Shown: positions 43,836-53,373, counted from the stretch's first letter. The stretch: DNA of 64,000 nucleotides from Erwinia sp039023475 (GCF_039023475.1 NZ_JBCHVB010000002.1:124001-188000); one strand, 5' to 3'. Translations and numbers: made by a program. Notes: generated by a model from the letters alone, not told the origin.

Positions 43836-45425
43836 ATGTCTAATGCACCCTTTATGCAAGAGGTGGCCCGCCGCCGCACTTTTGCCATTATTTCTCACCC
43901 GGATGCGGGTAAAACCACCATTACTGAAAAAGTGCTGCTGTTCGGGCAGGCGATTCAGACAGCCGGCACGGTCAAAGGCCGCGGCTCCAGCCAGCACGCC
44001 AAATCGGACTGGATGGAAATGGAAAAGCAGCGTGGGATCTCCATCACGACCTCCGTCATGCAGTTTCCCTATCGGGAATCGCTGATTAACCTGCTGGATA
44101 CCCCCGGACACGAAGACTTCTCGGAAGATACTTACCGTACGCTGACCGCCGTGGACTGCTGCCTGATGGTCATCGATGCGGCAAAAGGCGTTGAGGATCG
44201 TACCCGCAAGCTGATGGAAGTAACCCGTCTGCGCGACACGCCGATCCTGACCTTTATGAACAAGCTGGACCGCGATATCCGCGATCCGATGGAAGTGCTG
44301 GATGAGGTGGAAAGCGAGCTGAAGATTGCCTGCGCGCCTATTACCTGGCCTATCGGCTGCGGCAAGTTGTTTAAGGGCGTTTATCACCTCTATAAAGACG
44401 AAACCTATCTTTATCAGTCCGGTAAAGGCCACACCATCCAGGAAGTTCGCGTGGTAAAAGGGCTGGATAACCCGGAACTGGATAGCGCTATTGGCGAAGA
44501 ACTCGCTGCGCAGCTGCGTGAAGAGCTGGAGCTGGTGCAGGGCGCCTCGCATGAATTTGAGCGGGAAGCTTTCCTGGCCGGACAGCTGACTCCGGTCTTC
44601 TTCGGTACTGCGCTCGGTAACTTCGGCGTGGATCATATGCTTGACGGGCTGGTGGAGTGGGCACCTTCCCCTATGCCACGCGAAACCGATCTGCGCACCG
44701 TGACCGCCGCCGATGAGAAATTTACCGGCTTCGTCTTTAAGATTCAGGCGAATATGGATCCGAAGCACCGTGACCGCGTCGCCTTTTTGCGCGTGGTGTC
44801 CGGCCGCTACGAAAAAGGCATGAAGCTGCGTCAGGTACGCCTGGGCAAAGATGTGGTGATCGCCGATGCGCTGACCTTTATGGCCGGCGACCGTTCGCAC
44901 GTTGAAGAGGCTTATCCGGGCGATATCATCGGCCTGCATAACCACGGCACCATCCAGATCGGCGATACCTTTACGCAGGGCGAGAATATGAAGTTCACCG
45001 GCATTCCGAACTTCGCGCCGGAGCTGTTCCGCCGTATTCGTCTGCGCGATCCGCTGAAGCAGAAGCAGCTGCTGAAAGGGCTGGTTCAGCTTTCGGAAGA
45101 GGGCGCGGTACAGGTATTCCGTCCGGTGCATAATAACGATTTGATTGTAGGCGCCGTCGGCGTGCTGCAGTTCGACGTGGTGGTAGCCCGTCTGAAAAGC
45201 GAATATAACGTGGAGGCGATTTACGAAGCGATTAACGTTTCGACCGCCCGCTGGGTTGAATGCGCGGATGCGAAGAAGTTTGACGAGTTCCAGCGTAAGA
45301 ACGAAGTCAATCTTGCCCTCGACGGTGGGGATAACCTGACTTACATCGCGCCGACCATGGTAAACCTGAATATCACCCAAGAGCGCTATCCGGACGTGGT
45401 GTTCCGCAAAACGCGGGAACACTAA
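43836..45425 (+). CDS. prfC: Peptide chain release factor 3
   Basis: 529-residue translational GTPase that recycles RF1 and RF2. G-domain motifs: SHPDAGKTT (G1, about 19-27), DTPGHEDF (G3, about 88-95), NKLDRD (G4, about 142-147); then domain II and the RF3-specific C-terminal domain. Same length as E. coli RF3 and followed by a strong terminator. Confidence 0.97.
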   Translation: MSNAPFMQEVARRRTFAIISHPDAGKTTITEKVLLFGQAIQTAGTVKGRGSSQHAKSDWMEMEKQRGISITTSVMQFPYRESLINLLDTPGHEDFSEDTYRTLTAVDCCLMVIDAAKGVEDRTRKLMEVTRLRDTPILTFMNKLDRDIRDPMEVLDEVESELKIACAPITWPIGCGKLFKGVYHLYKDETYLYQSGKGHTIQEVRVVKGLDNPELDSAIGEELAAQLREELELVQGASHEFEREAFLAGQLTPVFFGTALGNFGVDHMLDGLVEWAPSPMPRETDLRTVTAADEKFTGFVFKIQANMDPKHRDRVAFLRVVSGRYEKGMKLRQVRLGKDVVIADALTFMAGDRSHVEEAYPGDIIGLHNHGTIQIGDTFTQGENMKFTGIPNFAPELFRRIRLRDPLKQKQLLKGLVQLSEEGAVQVFRPVHNNDLIVGAVGVLQFDVVVARLKSEYNVEAIYEAINVSTARWVECADAKKFDEFQRKNEVNLALDGGDNLTYIAPTMVNLNITQERYPDVVFRKTREH

Positions 45426-45453
45426 GTTCCTGACGCGATTCCATATCTCTGCG

Positions 45454-45482
45454 AAGCGATGCCCCGTGCATCGCTTTTTTTA
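45454..45482 (+). terminator. Rho-independent terminator of prfC
   Basis: AAGCGATGC / GCATCGCTT perfect 9-bp stem with 5-nt loop followed by seven T residues. Confidence 0.92.
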
Positions 45483-45726
45483 TGCCTGTTTCTGCCCCTG
45501 CCGTCCCGTTTCCTGCTTACAGACTCATCTTAAAAAACCGCGCCGTTGACCAAATATCCATCATATCAACCACAAGCAGCGGTGAAATCCCAATTAGCGT
45601 CTATATTTATTTCAACAGGACGCAAAACATGCGGCGCGGTTGCTGCGACGTCTTACTCCTACAGTCACGCCGTTTGTGGCTGAAAGCTCACAATTGTGGG
45701 TGTATGAACCTAGAAGGAAACGATCG

Positions 45727-46341
45727 ATGAACAAGACTAAGATTGCTAAAACTCTGATGGCTGTAATGATGGGTTCTGCTCTGGTAAGTGGTGCGGCAAT
45801 GGCTGAAGACACCACCACGCCGAAAGTGCAGTCCACTAACGATAGCATGAGTTCTAAAATCGATAGCTCTATGGAAAAAGTCGGTGACTACATGGATGAC
45901 AGCGGCGTGACCGCCAAGGTGAAAGCCGCCCTGGTTGACAGCGACGCCATTAAAAGCACGGATATCTCGGTTGAAACCCATGAAGGCGTAGTGACGCTGA
46001 GCGGTTTCGTCCCGTCGCAGGATCAGGCTGAAATGGCCGTCGCGGCGGCGAAGAAAGTCGAAGGTGTGAAATCCGTCAGTGACAAACTACACGTAAAAGA
46101 CAGCACAGAGTCCAGCGTAAGCGGTTATGCCGGTGATGCGGCAACCACCAGCGAAATCAAAGCTAAACTGTTAGCGGACGATATCGTTCCGTCACGTAAC
46201 GTTAAAGTGGAAACCACCAACGGTGTGGTTCAGCTTTCCGGTACGGTGAAAAATCAGGCGCAGTCTGAACGTGCTGAAGGCATTGCCAAAGCCATCGACG
46301 GCGTGAAAAGCGTGAAAAACGATCTCAGTGTGAAATCGTGA
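45727..46341 (+). CDS. osmY: Osmotically induced periplasmic chaperone OsmY
   Basis: 204-residue secreted protein with a Sec signal peptide (1-28, cleavage after GAAMA) and two BON domains (about 58-122 and 137-204, each with the GVVxLSGxVxxQxQxxxA pattern). OsmY is RpoS-controlled and stabilises periplasmic and secreted proteins. AAGGAAACGATCG precedes the ATG at 45727; the longer frame from 45640 is not used. Confidence 0.95.
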   Translation: MNKTKIAKTLMAVMMGSALVSGAAMAEDTTTPKVQSTNDSMSSKIDSSMEKVGDYMDDSGVTAKVKAALVDSDAIKSTDISVETHEGVVTLSGFVPSQDQAEMAVAAAKKVEGVKSVSDKLHVKDSTESSVSGYAGDAATTSEIKAKLLADDIVPSRNVKVETTNGVVQLSGTVKNQAQSERAEGIAKAIDGVKSVKNDLSVKS

Positions 46342-46347
46342 TGAAGT

Positions 46348-46375
46348 GGCACCGCTCCCGACGCGGAGCGGTGCC
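46348..46375 (+). terminator. Hairpin after osmY
   Basis: Perfect 11-bp stem GGCACCGCTCC (46348-46358) / GGAGCGGTGCC (46365-46375), directly after the osmY stop; no strong T-run but very stable. Confidence 0.7.
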
Positions 46376-46478
46376 GCCTTAATAATCTTCTGAAAGACTA
46401 TAAATGACTCATGCCGGTTTACGGCTGAATTGAATAACAGAAGCAGTTCGATTTTAACTATAAGGTAAGGAGAGGCTT

Positions 46479-46640
46479 ATGTTTCGTTGGGGTATTATTT
46501 TCCTGGTCATTGCGCTCATCGCAGCCGCATTAGGTTTTGGTGGTCTGGCGGGTACAGCCGCATGGGCCGCTAAAATTGTCTTCGTCGTCGGTATCATTAT
46601 CTTCCTGATCAGCCTGTTCACCGGCCGCAAGAAGTTATAG
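46479..46640 (+). CDS. ytjA: DUF1328 small membrane protein YtjA
   Basis: 53-residue protein with two hydrophobic helices (about 3-22 and 29-46) and a basic C-terminus (TGRKKL). It matches the DUF1328/YtjA family in sequence and place. TAAGGAGAGGCTT gives a strong ribosome binding site. Function unknown. Followed by a strong hairpin terminator. Confidence 0.92.
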   Translation: MFRWGIIFLVIALIAAALGFGGLAGTAAWAAKIVFVVGIIIFLISLFTGRKKL

Positions 46641-46664
46641 ACACGCTGACGAAACGTGTTTTTG

Positions 46665-46690
46665 AGAAGACCAGCTGCGGCTGGTCTTCT
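46665..46690 (+). terminator. Terminator of ytjA
   Basis: AGAAGACCAGC / GCTGGTCTTCT, an 11-bp perfect stem with a TGCG tetraloop, followed by TGTTTGT. Confidence 0.8.
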
Positions 46691-46789
46691 TGTTTGTGCT
46701 GCTCTTCAACGCTGGAAAGCAAATTCCGCCACACGCCGTTCTTACATTAACCGTATCCTGAATCAGACATCACTCCTGAGGATACCGAA

Positions 46790-47842
46790 TTGGGAAAGCA
46801 TATCCCCATCATTCCCGGCACGACAGCACCGCTGGCGTTAACCCCCTTCCGTCCCGGCAAACTGGCGCTGGTATGTGAGGGTGGCGGGCAGCGGGGCATC
46901 TTCACCGCTGGCGTCCTTGATGAGTTTCAGCGCGCAAACTTCAATCCGTTTGATCTGATGCTGGGGACCTCTGCCGGAGCGCAGAATCTGTCCGCTTTTA
47001 TCTGTGGGCAGCCCGGCTACGCCCGGCGCGTTATTACCCGCTACACCACCAGTAAACTGTTTTTCAATCCGTTACGCTTTGTGCGTGGGGGACACCTTAT
47101 CGATCTGGACTGGCTTATTGATATCACCACGCAGGAGTTTCCGCTGGCTATGGCGGCGGGGGAGAAGATGTTCTCCTCCGGGCGGGAGTTTTATATGTGC
47201 GCCTGCCGGAGTGACGACTATTCGCCCGGCTATTTCGCCCCTACGGCGGCTAACTGGCTGAACCTGATTAAAGCCTCCAGCGCCATACCGGGCCTCTATC
47301 GCCCCGGCGTCGATCTGGATGGTGTAAGCTATCTGGATGGGGGGATCAGCGACGCCATTCCGGTGCGCGAGGCGGTCCGGCGCGGCGCGGAAACCATCGT
47401 GGTGATCCGTACCGTCCCTTCGCAGCTGACCTATACGCCACAGTGGCTGAAGCGAGTGGAGCGCTGGCTCAGCGAGGGCGCCCTTCAGCCGCTGGTCAAT
47501 ATTATGCAGCTGCATGAGGCAAGCTATCATCAGACCCAGCAGTTTATTCAGAATCCGCCCGGCAACGTGACGATCGTGGAGATCTTTCCACCGCAGCCGC
47601 TGGCAAGCAGGGCGCTCGGAAGCCGGATTGCTGCGCTGAATAAGGATTATCATCTGGGTCGCCGCTGCGGACGCCATTTTCTGGCAACGGTGGGGCAATG
47701 GCTGCAGGATCAGGGTACGCTGGTCAATCAGCCGCCGGTGGTCCCTGCGGCGCCGGTAGCCAACGAGCCGGACCGTCAGGGCATCGCCGCCGCGTCTGAG
47801 GCCGGTAACGATGCGGATTACATAAAAGGATCGCAGGCATGA
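46790..47842 (+). CDS. yjjU: Patatin-like phospholipase YjjU
   Basis: 350-residue patatin-like protein. Oxyanion motif CEGGGQRGIFTAGVLDEF (29-46), nucleophile elbow GTSAGAQ with Ser61, and catalytic Asp in YLDGGISDAIPV. TTG start with GAGG upstream, giving the same N-terminus as E. coli YjjU. It overlaps yjjV by four bases (ATGA), so both are translated together. Substrate unknown, presumed phospholipid. Confidence 0.92.
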   Translation: MGKHIPIIPGTTAPLALTPFRPGKLALVCEGGGQRGIFTAGVLDEFQRANFNPFDLMLGTSAGAQNLSAFICGQPGYARRVITRYTTSKLFFNPLRFVRGGHLIDLDWLIDITTQEFPLAMAAGEKMFSSGREFYMCACRSDDYSPGYFAPTAANWLNLIKASSAIPGLYRPGVDLDGVSYLDGGISDAIPVREAVRRGAETIVVIRTVPSQLTYTPQWLKRVERWLSEGALQPLVNIMQLHEASYHQTQQFIQNPPGNVTIVEIFPPQPLASRALGSRIAALNKDYHLGRRCGRHFLATVGQWLQDQGTLVNQPPVVPAAPVANEPDRQGIAAASEAGNDADYIKGSQA

Positions 47843-48615
47843 CACCTGAATTTGTTGATACCCACTGTCATTTTGACTTTGCGCCTTTCTGTGGCAGTGA
47901 AGCGGAAAGCCTGCGGCTGACGGAGGAAGCGGGCGTCAGAAGCCTCATCGCCGTTGGCGTCTCGGCGGATCGCTTCGCCGGAGTGATGGCACTGGCTGAG
48001 CGCTATGGGCCGGTCTATGCGGCGCTCGGGATCCATCCTCTGGCGGTGGCTGATTTCCAGGAAGAGCATCTTACACAGCTGGAAGCCTGGCTCCGCCAGC
48101 GTCCCGGCAAGCTGGTCGCCATCGGAGAGATTGGTCTTGATCTCTTTCAGGACGACCCGCAGTTTGATAAGCAGGAGGCGATGCTGACGGCCCAGTTACG
48201 CCTTGCCCGGGATTACGATCTGCCGGTAATCCTGCATTCCCGCCGCACGCACGATAAGCTGGCGATGCATCTGCGGCGCTTCGATCTGCCAAGGCGCGGG
48301 GTGGTTCATGGTTTTGCCGGCAGCGAACAGCAGGCGCTGGCCTTTATTCGCGCCGGCTATTTTATTGGCGTGGGCGGCACCATGACCTACGACCGCGCGG
48401 CGAAAACCCGCAACACCCTTTCCCGTCTGCCGCTCTCCTCACTTCTGCTGGAAACCGATTCGCCGGATATGCCCGTACAGGGGTTTCAGGGCCAGCCCAA
48501 CCGCCCGGAGCGGATCCTCAACATCTGGCAAAGCCTGTGTGCTGTTCGTAAAGAGTCACCGCAGGAGATCGCTGACGCCATTCGTGAGAATACCCGCACG
48601 CTGTTTCATGTCTGA
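47839..48615 (+). CDS. yjjV: TatD-family metal-dependent hydrolase YjjV
   Basis: 258-residue TIM-barrel hydrolase of the TatD DNase family. Metal ligands: DTHCHFDF (His9, His11), the Glu in AIGEIGLDLF, His in VILHSR, VVHGFAGS and the Asp in LLETDSPDMP. Coupled to yjjU by a four-base overlap. The E. coli genes yjjW and yjjI, which normally follow, are missing and the deo promoter comes next. Confidence 0.93.
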   Translation: MTPEFVDTHCHFDFAPFCGSEAESLRLTEEAGVRSLIAVGVSADRFAGVMALAERYGPVYAALGIHPLAVADFQEEHLTQLEAWLRQRPGKLVAIGEIGLDLFQDDPQFDKQEAMLTAQLRLARDYDLPVILHSRRTHDKLAMHLRRFDLPRRGVVHGFAGSEQQALAFIRAGYFIGVGGTMTYDRAAKTRNTLSRLPLSSLLLETDSPDMPVQGFQGQPNRPERILNIWQSLCAVRKESPQEIADAIRENTRTLFHV

Positions 48616-48698
48616 ATGTCTAAACTTACAGATAAGGTGCTGACGACAGGCTCGGGACACCCGGCGAAATCAACGTTGTCGGGTAAATCAGATGTGAA

Positions 48699-48714
48699 TG
48701 TTATTATTTTAACA
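48699..48714. promoter_or_regulatory. DeoR-type operator O1
   Basis: TGTTATTATTTTAACA has the TGTTA-N6-TAACA dyad of the E. coli DeoR operator (TGTTAGAATTCTAACA). Confidence 0.8.
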
Positions 48715-48792
48715 TTCCCCTGTGCCGGGCCGGATAGATGCTAACAATGTCGTCGGTTTTCCTGCTGAGCCACGCGGTGTCGGGTAAATATG

Positions 48793-48808
48793 TGTGATCT
48801 TAATCACC
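48793..48808. promoter_or_regulatory. CRP site, distal
   Basis: TGTGATCTTAATCACC: both half-sites of TGTGA-N6-TCACA conserved apart from the last base. Confidence 0.85.
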
Positions 48809-48845
48809 TGTATTATACAATGTTTGCAACGATACTTTTAACCTG

Positions 48846-48861
48846 TGTGAATTCAATCACG
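48846..48861. promoter_or_regulatory. CRP site, proximal
   Basis: TGTGAATTCAATCACG, again nearly perfect; about 41 bp upstream of the predicted transcription start. Confidence 0.85.
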
Positions 48862-48880
48862 GAACAGGTGCGGCCCGCTC

Positions 48881-48896
48881 TGTTATTATCGTAACA
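48881..48896. promoter_or_regulatory. DeoR-type operator O2 overlapping -10
   Basis: TGTTATTATCGTAACA, with the same TGTTA/TAACA arms as O1 and 182 bp from it; contains the likely -10 element TATTAT. Confidence 0.82.
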
Positions 48897-48928
48897 TCAC
48901 GGACGCCAATTTCCGACTGGAGAGAAGA

Positions 48929-49708
48929 ATGACTGACGTAACTCAAGCCGCCATACGGGCGTTAAAACTGATGGATCTGACCACGCTGAACGACGATGAC
49001 ACGGATGAAAAAGTGATCGCCCTGTGTCGTCAGGCAAAAACCGAAGCGGGGAACACCGCTGCGATTTGCATCTATCCACGCTTTATCCCTATTGCCCGTA
49101 AAACGCTTAAAGAGCAGGGCACGCCGGATATCCGTATCGCGACCGTGACAAACTTTCCCCACGGCAATGACGATCTCAGGATCGCACTGGCAGAAACGCA
49201 CGCGGCCATCGCCTATGGCGCAGACGAAGTGGATGTGGTCTTCCCTTACCGCGCCCTGATGGCGGGTAATGAGGATATCGGTTACAAACTGGTCAGCGCC
49301 TGTAAAGCCGCCTGTGAAGAGGCCGATGTTCTGCTGAAAGTGATCATCGAAACCGGCGAGCTGAAAGATCCGGCGCTGATCCGTAAAGCGTCTGAAATCG
49401 CGATCGAGGCGGGAGCGGACTTTATTAAAACGTCTACCGGCAAAGTGCCGGTTAACGCAACGCCTGAAGCGGCGGAAATCATGCTGAAAACCATCGCGGA
49501 CAAAGGCATGAAGCAGTCGGTAGGCTTCAAGCCCGCAGGCGGCGTCCGCACAGCTGAAGATGCGGCGCTTTATCTGAAACTGGCTGATGACATTATGGGC
49601 AGCGACTGGGCCAACTCCCGTCACTTCCGCTTTGGCGCCTCCAGCCTGTTAGCCAGCCTGCTGAACGCGGCGGGCTTTACCGGCGCAAAAAGCGATTCAG
49701 CCTACTGA
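48929..49708 (+). CDS. deoC: Deoxyribose-phosphate aldolase
   Basis: 259-residue class I aldolase converting 2-deoxyribose 5-phosphate to acetaldehyde and glyceraldehyde 3-phosphate. Schiff-base Lys167 in FIKTSTGK, proton-relay Asp102 in ADEVDVV and Lys201 in VGFKPAGG are all present. First gene of the deo operon; GGAGAGAAG precedes the ATG. Confidence 0.97.
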   Translation: MTDVTQAAIRALKLMDLTTLNDDDTDEKVIALCRQAKTEAGNTAAICIYPRFIPIARKTLKEQGTPDIRIATVTNFPHGNDDLRIALAETHAAIAYGADEVDVVFPYRALMAGNEDIGYKLVSACKAACEEADVLLKVIIETGELKDPALIRKASEIAIEAGADFIKTSTGKVPVNATPEAAEIMLKTIADKGMKQSVGFKPAGGVRTAEDAALYLKLADDIMGSDWANSRHFRFGASSLLASLLNAAGFTGAKSDSAY

Positions 49709-49850
49709 GTCGCCGGGTAAATGCCGCCAGGCTTAACGGCGCTGGTGGCTTACCTGTTTGCCTGACAGCCCTGCGCGCCGTGTTTCTCTGGCCGGGGCAG
49801 CTTTCCGCAGAGGCCCGGTTCGCCAGGGTTTTTCATTACCAGGGGGCAAA

Positions 49851-51173
49851 ATGTACCTGCCACAAGAAATTATCCGCAAAAAAAGAGACGGTCAGGCGCT
49901 GAGCGAAGAAGAGATTCGCTTCTTTATTAATGGCGTCCGTGACAACAGCGTGTCGGAAGGGCAGATCGCCGCGCTGGCGATGACTATCTATTTTCATGAT
50001 ATGACGCTACCCGAGCGGGTGGCGCTGACGATGGCGATGCGGGACTCCGGGTCGGTGCTCAACTGGCAGGCGCTGAACCTCAACGGCCCGATCGTGGATA
50101 AACACTCCACCGGCGGCGTGGGCGACGTCACGTCGCTGATGCTGGGCCCGATGGTGGCTGCATGCGGTGGGTTTGTGCCGATGATTTCGGGACGCGGCCT
50201 GGGCCATACCGGCGGCACTCTGGATAAGCTGGAAGCCATTCCGGGGTTTGATATTTTCCCGGATGACAACGCCTTCCGCCGGATGATTAAAGAGGTGGGC
50301 GTGGCGATTATTGGCCAGACCAATTCGCTCGCGCCCGCCGACAAGCGCTTCTATGCCACGCGCGATATTACCGCGACGGTGGACTCTATTCCGCTGATCA
50401 CCGCCTCTATCCTGGCGAAAAAACTGGCCGAAGGGCTGGATGCGCTGGTGATGGACGTGAAAGTCGGCTCTGGCGCATTTATGCCAACTTTCGAACTTTC
50501 AGAGCAGCTGGCGCAGGCCATTGTCGGCGTGGCAAACGGCGCGGGCTGTAAAACGACCGCGCTGCTGACGGACATGAATCAGGTACTCGCCTCCAGTGCC
50601 GGTAACGCGCTGGAAGTGCGTGAAGCGGTGCAGTTCCTGACCGGTGAATACCGCAATCCACGCCTGCTGGAAGTGACGCTGGCGCTGAGCGCCGAGATGC
50701 TGGTTTCCGGTGGACTGGCCTCCTCTGTGGAAGAGGCGACCGGTAAGCTCCAGACGGTGCTCGATAATGGCCGCGCCGCCGAGATATTTTCCCGCATGGT
50801 GGCTGCTCAGAAAGGCCCGGCAGACTTTATCGAAAACATGGATCGCTATCTTCCCGCCCCGATGCTCAGCAAGGCCGTTTATGCCGATGCGCCGGGCATT
50901 GTCAGCGCGATGGATACCCGCGCGCTGGGGATGGCTGTGGTCACCATGGGCGGCGGACGCCGCCGCGCCAGTGATGCTATCGACTATAGCGTGGGCTTCA
51001 GCGAGATGGCGCAGCTGGGCGATCGCGTGGATGGCGAGCGGCCGCTGGCTGTGATCCATGCGGCGACCGAGGCGGGCTGGCAGGAAGCTGCTGCCGCCGT
51101 CAAAGCTGCGGTCACGCTCAGTGAGAAAGAGTTCGCAGAAACACCCGTAATCTATCGCAGAATAAGCGGATAA
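49851..51173 (+). CDS. deoA: Thymidine phosphorylase
   Basis: 440-residue enzyme cleaving thymidine with phosphate to thymine and deoxyribose 1-phosphate. Signature KHSTGGVGDVTSL (about 84-96) binds phosphate. ATG 49851 after AGGGGGCAAA matches the E. coli start; the frame opening at 49758 is spurious extension. Gap of 142 bp after deoC, larger than elsewhere in the operon. Confidence 0.96.
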   Translation: MYLPQEIIRKKRDGQALSEEEIRFFINGVRDNSVSEGQIAALAMTIYFHDMTLPERVALTMAMRDSGSVLNWQALNLNGPIVDKHSTGGVGDVTSLMLGPMVAACGGFVPMISGRGLGHTGGTLDKLEAIPGFDIFPDDNAFRRMIKEVGVAIIGQTNSLAPADKRFYATRDITATVDSIPLITASILAKKLAEGLDALVMDVKVGSGAFMPTFELSEQLAQAIVGVANGAGCKTTALLTDMNQVLASSAGNALEVREAVQFLTGEYRNPRLLEVTLALSAEMLVSGGLASSVEEATGKLQTVLDNGRAAEIFSRMVAAQKGPADFIENMDRYLPAPMLSKAVYADAPGIVSAMDTRALGMAVVTMGGGRRRASDAIDYSVGFSEMAQLGDRVDGERPLAVIHAATEAGWQEAAAAVKAAVTLSEKEFAETPVIYRRISG

Positions 51174-51235
51174 CCGTCATACTGTTCTGATCGATAAAAT
51201 TTACGCTCAGCGCGTTATAAACGCAGGAGACCAGG

Positions 51236-52459
51236 ATGAAACGTGCATTTATCATGGTGCTGGATTCCTTCGGGATCGGATCCAGCAAAGACGCCCATAA
51301 GTTTGGCGATGAAGGCTCGGACACCCTCGGCCATATCGCCGAGGCGTGCTACAACGGTCAGGCCGACAAGGGCCGGAAAGGGCCGCTGCATTTACCTAAT
51401 CTGACCGCGTTAGGCCTGGGTAAGGCAGCGGAAGAGTCCACCGGGAAATTCCCGCTGGGTCTGGATAAAGACGCCGATATTATTGGCGCTTACGCCTATG
51501 CCAGCGAGCTTTCTTCCGGGAAAGATACGCCGTCGGGCCACTGGGAAATTGCAGGCGTGCCGGTGCTGTTTGACTGGGGTTACTTCTCCGATAAAGAGAA
51601 CAGTTTCCCGCAGGAGCTGCTCGATCTGCTGGTTGAAAAGGCGGATTTACCGGGCTATCTGGGTAACTGCCACTCCTCAGGGACGGTGATCCTCGATCAG
51701 CTTGGCGAAGAGCATATGAAAACGGGCAAACCGATTTTCTATACCTCGGCGGACTCCGTGTTCCAGATTGCCTGCCATGAAGAGACTTTCGGCCTGGATC
51801 GCCTCTATAAGCTGTGCGAGATTGCCCGTGAGGCGCTGACGGAAGGCGGTTATAACATCGGCCGCGTCATCGCCCGTCCCTTTATTGGCGACAAAGCGGG
51901 TCACTTTGAGCGTACCGGCAATCGTCACGATCTGGCCGTAGAGCCGCCGTCACCGACCATCCTGAAGAAGCTGGTGGATGAGCAGAACGGCGAAGTTATC
52001 TCCGTGGGGAAAATTGCGGATATCTACGCGCACGTCGGCATCACCAAAAAAGTGAAGGCGACGGGGCTGGATGCGCTCTTTGATGCCACCATCGAAGAGA
52101 TGAAAGTCGCGCCGGATAACAGCATTGTCTTCACAAACTTCGTGGACTTCGACTCCACCTGGGGACACCGCCGTGACGTGGCAGGCTACGCTGGCGGGCT
52201 TGAGCTGTTCGATCGCCGTCTGCCTGAGCTGATGGCGCTGGTGAAGGAGGGCGATATCCTGATCCTCACCGCTGACCACGGCTGCGATCCGACCTGGGAA
52301 GGCACCGAGCACACCCGTGAGCACATCCCGGTGCTGATCTATGGGCCGGGAATCGAACCAGGCTCGCGCGGCTACCGCGACACCTTCGCCGATATCGGCC
52401 AGACCGTGGCGAACTATTTTGGCCTTTCCAATATGGAATACGGCAAAAGCATGCTGTAA
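51236..52459 (+). CDS. deoB: Phosphopentomutase
   Basis: 407-residue alkaline-phosphatase-superfamily mutase that interconverts (deoxy)ribose 1- and 5-phosphates. Metal ligands in VLDSFGIG (Asp10) and ADHGCDPTWEGTEHTREH (Asp-His...His) near the C-terminus; the cap domain lies between. Links DeoA/DeoD products to DeoC. Confidence 0.97.
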   Translation: MKRAFIMVLDSFGIGSSKDAHKFGDEGSDTLGHIAEACYNGQADKGRKGPLHLPNLTALGLGKAAEESTGKFPLGLDKDADIIGAYAYASELSSGKDTPSGHWEIAGVPVLFDWGYFSDKENSFPQELLDLLVEKADLPGYLGNCHSSGTVILDQLGEEHMKTGKPIFYTSADSVFQIACHEETFGLDRLYKLCEIAREALTEGGYNIGRVIARPFIGDKAGHFERTGNRHDLAVEPPSPTILKKLVDEQNGEVISVGKIADIYAHVGITKKVKATGLDALFDATIEEMKVAPDNSIVFTNFVDFDSTWGHRRDVAGYAGGLELFDRRLPELMALVKEGDILILTADHGCDPTWEGTEHTREHIPVLIYGPGIEPGSRGYRDTFADIGQTVANYFGLSNMEYGKSML

Positions 52460-52518
52460 TCAGCGAAACGTAACCGGCCGGCGCAGCGCGCGCCGGCAAT
52501 ATTTAACAAGGAAAAAAC

Positions 52519-53238
52519 ATGGCTACGCCTCATATTAACGCTGAAATGGGTGATTTCGCAGACGTTGTGCTGATGCCGGGCGATCCGCTGCGCGCCAAGC
52601 ACATTGCGGAAACCTTTTTGCAGGATGCGGTCGAAGTAAACAACGTACGCGGTATGCTGGGCTACACCGGTACCTATAAAGGCCGTAAAATTTCGGTAAT
52701 GGGGCACGGCATGGGTATCCCATCCTGCTCCATCTACGCCAAAGAGCTGATCACCGATTTCGGCGTGAAAAAGATCATTCGCGTCGGTTCCTGTGGCGCG
52801 GTGCGTGCCGATGTCAAACTGCGTGACGTGGTGATCGGGATGGGCGCCTCAACGGATTCCAAAGTGAACCGTATACGCTTTAAGGATCACGACTTCGCGG
52901 CGATTGCGGACTTCGACATGGTGCGTAACGCCGCTGACGCTGCTAAAGCGCTGGGCGTTAATGCCCGCGTCGGTAATATCTTCTCCGCCGACCTGTTCTA
53001 CTCGCCGGACCCGGAGATGTTCGACGTGATGGAGAAGTACGGCATTCTGGGCGTGGAAATGGAGGCTGCCGGTATCTACGGCGTGGCGGCAGAGTTTGGC
53101 GCAAAAGCGCTGGCTATCTGCACCGTTTCCGACCATATCCGCACCCACGAGCAGACGACGGCGGCTGAACGTCAGACGACCTTCAGCGAAATGGTTGAGA
53201 TCGCGCTGGAATCCGTTCTGCTGGGCGATAAAGAGTAA
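52519..53238 (+). CDS. deoD: Purine nucleoside phosphorylase DeoD
   Basis: 239-residue hexameric purine nucleoside phosphorylase. Phosphate site GDPLRAK (20-26), GSCGAV and the substrate strand GVEMEAAGIYGVA with Glu residues for ribose binding; Asp204-type catalytic residue in VSDHI. Last gene of the deo operon, followed by a terminator. Confidence 0.97.
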   Translation: MATPHINAEMGDFADVVLMPGDPLRAKHIAETFLQDAVEVNNVRGMLGYTGTYKGRKISVMGHGMGIPSCSIYAKELITDFGVKKIIRVGSCGAVRADVKLRDVVIGMGASTDSKVNRIRFKDHDFAAIADFDMVRNAADAAKALGVNARVGNIFSADLFYSPDPEMFDVMEKYGILGVEMEAAGIYGVAAEFGAKALAICTVSDHIRTHEQTTAAERQTTFSEMVEIALESVLLGDKE

Positions 53239-53285
53239 CGGCAGATGCTGGCCTGAAGTCGGGGCACACATCAGCATTACCTGTG

Positions 53286-53316
53286 AAAAAGGGCCGGAGA
53301 ATCCGGCCTTTTTTTA
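53286..53316 (+). terminator. Terminator of the deo operon
   Basis: GGCCGGA-GAA-TCCGGCC stem (53292-53308) flanked by A-run and T7 tract; works in both directions toward ytjB as well. Confidence 0.92.
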
Positions 53317-53373
53317 TGGTATTGCTCAGACGTTTCTCTGCGCGAGCATGCCTGTAACAGCAGCGCGCGCGAA

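Larger units (their letters stand above)
48616..48928 (+). promoter_or_regulatory. deo operon control region
   Basis: 313 bp containing, in order, a DeoR-type operator (48699-48714), two CRP sites 53 bp apart (48793-48808, 48846-48861) with a CytR-like TTGCAAC between them (about 48824), and a second DeoR-type operator (48881-48896) overlapping a TATTAT -10. The 53-bp CRP spacing is that of the E. coli deoP2 promoter. A start of transcription near 48894 would place the proximal CRP site at about -41. Confidence 0.85.

Noticed and set aside
43728..45422. 564-codon open frame on the minus strand
   Set aside because: It lies entirely antisense to prfC and its translation looks like a codon-bias shadow; no ribosome binding site or family resemblance.
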